Shown here one piece after another: positions 62,754 through 64,000 of a DNA stretch of 64,000 nucleotides (position 1 is the stretch's first letter; each line of letters starts with the position of its first letter). The notes beneath the pieces were generated by a model. That model made no database searches. It worked only from the letters and a program-made list of their open reading frames with translations, and was not told the DNA's origin. Origin of the DNA: Deinococcus sp. LM3 (GTDB lineage Bacteria; Deinococcota; Deinococci; Deinococcales; Deinococcaceae); NCBI RefSeq assembly GCF_002017875.1, contig NZ_MUFV01000001.1:186001-250000 (forward strand). Reading direction: 5' to 3'. Position numbers and translations under genes: made by a program.

Positions 62754-64000
62754 TTACCGTCCGGTGGCCTCGGTCAGTTCGCGCAGGGTCGTGGCGACGT
62801 CGGGGCGCAGGTCGGCGGCGCGGTACCGCCACGTCCAGTTGTGGTTGCCGGTCGTGCCGGGCAGGTTCATGCGGGCGGCGGTGCCGAGGTTCAGGAGGTC
62901 CTGGAGGGGCACGACGGCCAGCGCGGCGCGGCTCTCGAAGGCCATGCGGGTCAGCTGCGCGGCGAAGGTGTCCTCGGTGGGGTCGCTGCTGGTGTACACG
63001 CGGAAGTTGTGTTTTTCCTGTTCGCTGGCGTGCACCCACCAGCCGCGGGTGGTGTCGTTGTCGTGCGTGCCGGAGTACACGACCTGATTCTCGCGGAGGT
63101 TGTGCGGCAGGAAGTCGTTCACGCTGAAGTCGCCGCCGCCGAACGCGAACTGCAGGACAGCCATGCCGGGGAAGCCGAAGTCGTCGCGGAGTTTCTCGAC
63201 GTCAGGCGTGATGACGCCCAGGTCCTCGGCGATGATGGGCAGGACACCCAGGGCCTCGCGGACGGCCGTGAACATCTCGTGGCCCATGGCGGGCACCCAC
63301 TGGCCGTGGATGGCGGTCTCGGCAGGGAAGGGAATCTCCCAGCTGGCCGCGAATCCCCGGAAGTGGTCGATGCGGATCAGGTCGAAGAGGCTCAGGCTGC
63401 CCCGGAAGCGGTCGATCCACCACTGGAAGCCGGTGTCCTGCATGACTTTCCAGTTGTACAGCGGGTTGCCCCACAGCTGGCCGGTCTCGCTGAAGTAGTC
63501 CGGGGGCACGCCGGCCACGACGGTCGGCTGGCCCTGGTCGTCGAAGTAGAACTGTTCGCGGTTGGCCCAGACGTCGCTGCTGTCCATGGCGACGAAGATG
63601 GGGATGTCCCCGATGATCTGGATGCCCTTCTCGGCGGCGTAGCGGCGCAGCACGGTCCACTGGCGGAAGAACAGGAACTGAATGAACTTCACGCGTTCGG
63701 TGGTGCCGGTCAGCTGCTCGCGGGCGGCGGCGAGGGCTTCGGGGTGGCGGTCGCGGGTGGCGGGCTCCCAGGCGTTCCAGGGCAGGCCGCCGTGCGCGTC
63801 CTTGAGGGCCATGAACAGCGCGTAGTCGTCGAGCCACGCGGCTTCCTGCTGCTTGAAGTCCTCGAAGTCGGCTTTCAGGTGCTGCGCGCCGCCGAAGGCG
63901 TAGTGGGCGTGGGCGCGGCCCAGCATCTGGTTACGCCACACGTACTGCTGTCCGAAGTCGACCTTATCGGCGTTGAAGTCCGGCAGGGCGTTGAAGTCGG
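62754..64000 (-). CDS. malQ: 4-alpha-glucanotransferase (amylomaltase), 5' end cut by window
   Basis: GH77 enzyme that moves maltodextrin units between glucan chains. Visible C-terminal portion of about 415 residues; the reading frame continues off the right edge. Motifs: YVWRNQML, the nucleophile Asp in DLIRIDHFRGF, the acid/base Glu in IIAEDLGVITPDVE, and SGTHDNDTTRGWW. The end carries NLPGTTGNHNWTWRY. N-terminus and start are outside the window. Confidence 0.95.
   Translation of the reverse strand, partial: DFNALPDFNADKVDFGQQYVWRNQMLGRAHAHYAFGGAQHLKADFEDFKQQEAAWLDDYALFMALKDAHGGLPWNAWEPATRDRHPEALAAAREQLTGTTERVKFIQFLFFRQWTVLRRYAAEKGIQIIGDIPIFVAMDSSDVWANREQFYFDDQGQPTVVAGVPPDYFSETGQLWGNPLYNWKVMQDTGFQWWIDRFRGSLSLFDLIRIDHFRGFAASWEIPFPAETAIHGQWVPAMGHEMFTAVREALGVLPIIAEDLGVITPDVEKLRDDFGFPGMAVLQFAFGGGDFSVNDFLPHNLRENQVVYSGTHDNDTTRGWWVHASEQEKHNFRVYTSSDPTEDTFAAQLTRMAFESRAALAVVPLQDLLNLGTAARMNLPGTTGNHNWTWRYRAADLRPDVATTLRELTEATGR

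Overview
The window is chromosomal DNA from a high-GC bacterium, almost certainly a Deinococcus species. The evidence is a carotenoid lycopene cyclase, a NurA-HerA break-processing pair, a Crp/Fnr regulator resembling the Deinococcus stress regulator DdrI, two desiccation-type ferritin-like proteins, a LysJ-type aminotransferase, and very many start codons placed 6-8 bases after a TANNNT -10 box (leaderless promoters, known to be common in Deinococcus). No tRNA, rRNA, CRISPR array, insertion sequence with transposase, or prophage was seen. Nearly all of the window is coding. The first gene (diguanylate cyclase) and the last gene (malQ) are cut by the window edges.

Layout. 1-9 kb: diguanylate cyclase, serine dehydratase beta subunit overlapping lycopene cyclase, three lipoprotein or hydrolase genes, a pyrophosphatase-like protein, and a CitA/CitB-type two-component system. 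9-12 kb: tctCBA tricarboxylate transporter, divergent from that two-component system. 12-21 kb: Mn superoxide dismutase, a divergent ClC protein, an MFS permease, a TRAP-TAXI transporter and an AI-2E family permease. 21-28 kb (minus strand): amino-acid binding protein, sugar-ABC ATPase, pilT, panC, a small membrane protein, purB and a lipoprotein. 28-33 kb: deacetylase-family protein, Crp regulator, nurA-herA. 33-37 kb (minus): two Tat-exported ferritin-like proteins, tatA, an ECF sigma factor and its anti-sigma factor. 37-42 kb: RluA pseudouridine synthase, DEAD-box RNA helicase, META-domain protein, metallophosphoesterase and small proteins. 42-52 kb (minus): leuA, a SWIM zinc-finger protein, a DUF11 surface protein, and ilvBNC. 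52-57 kb: VanW protein, lysJ, and a DJ-1/flavin-binding/EamA operon. 57.9-62 kb: a MocR regulator fused by 4-bp overlaps to a YgiB-like lipoprotein, YgiC-like ATP-grasp and K+ channel cassette. 62-64 kb: cobalamin adenosyltransferase and malQ.

Most notable. (1) leuA and ilvBNC are each preceded by a short leader peptide rich in the matching codons (four Leu; Ile-Val-Val-Val-Leu-Leu-Ser-Ile), then an antiterminator segment and an intrinsic terminator. Both leader peptides appear to start at the first transcribed base. (2) A 134-bp repeat occurs three times, with paired base changes that keep its hairpins. It and its fragments begin on the last base of stop codons in five of six cases. (3) A second, heptamer-based palindromic repeat also sits at gene ends. 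(4) A bidirectional leaderless promoter of only 18 bp separates the MocR regulator from the DJ-1 operon. (5) The MocR-YgiB-YgiC-channel cassette contains an extra small lipoprotein gene that looks like a truncated duplicate.

Calls rest on reading motifs by eye. No database search was possible.
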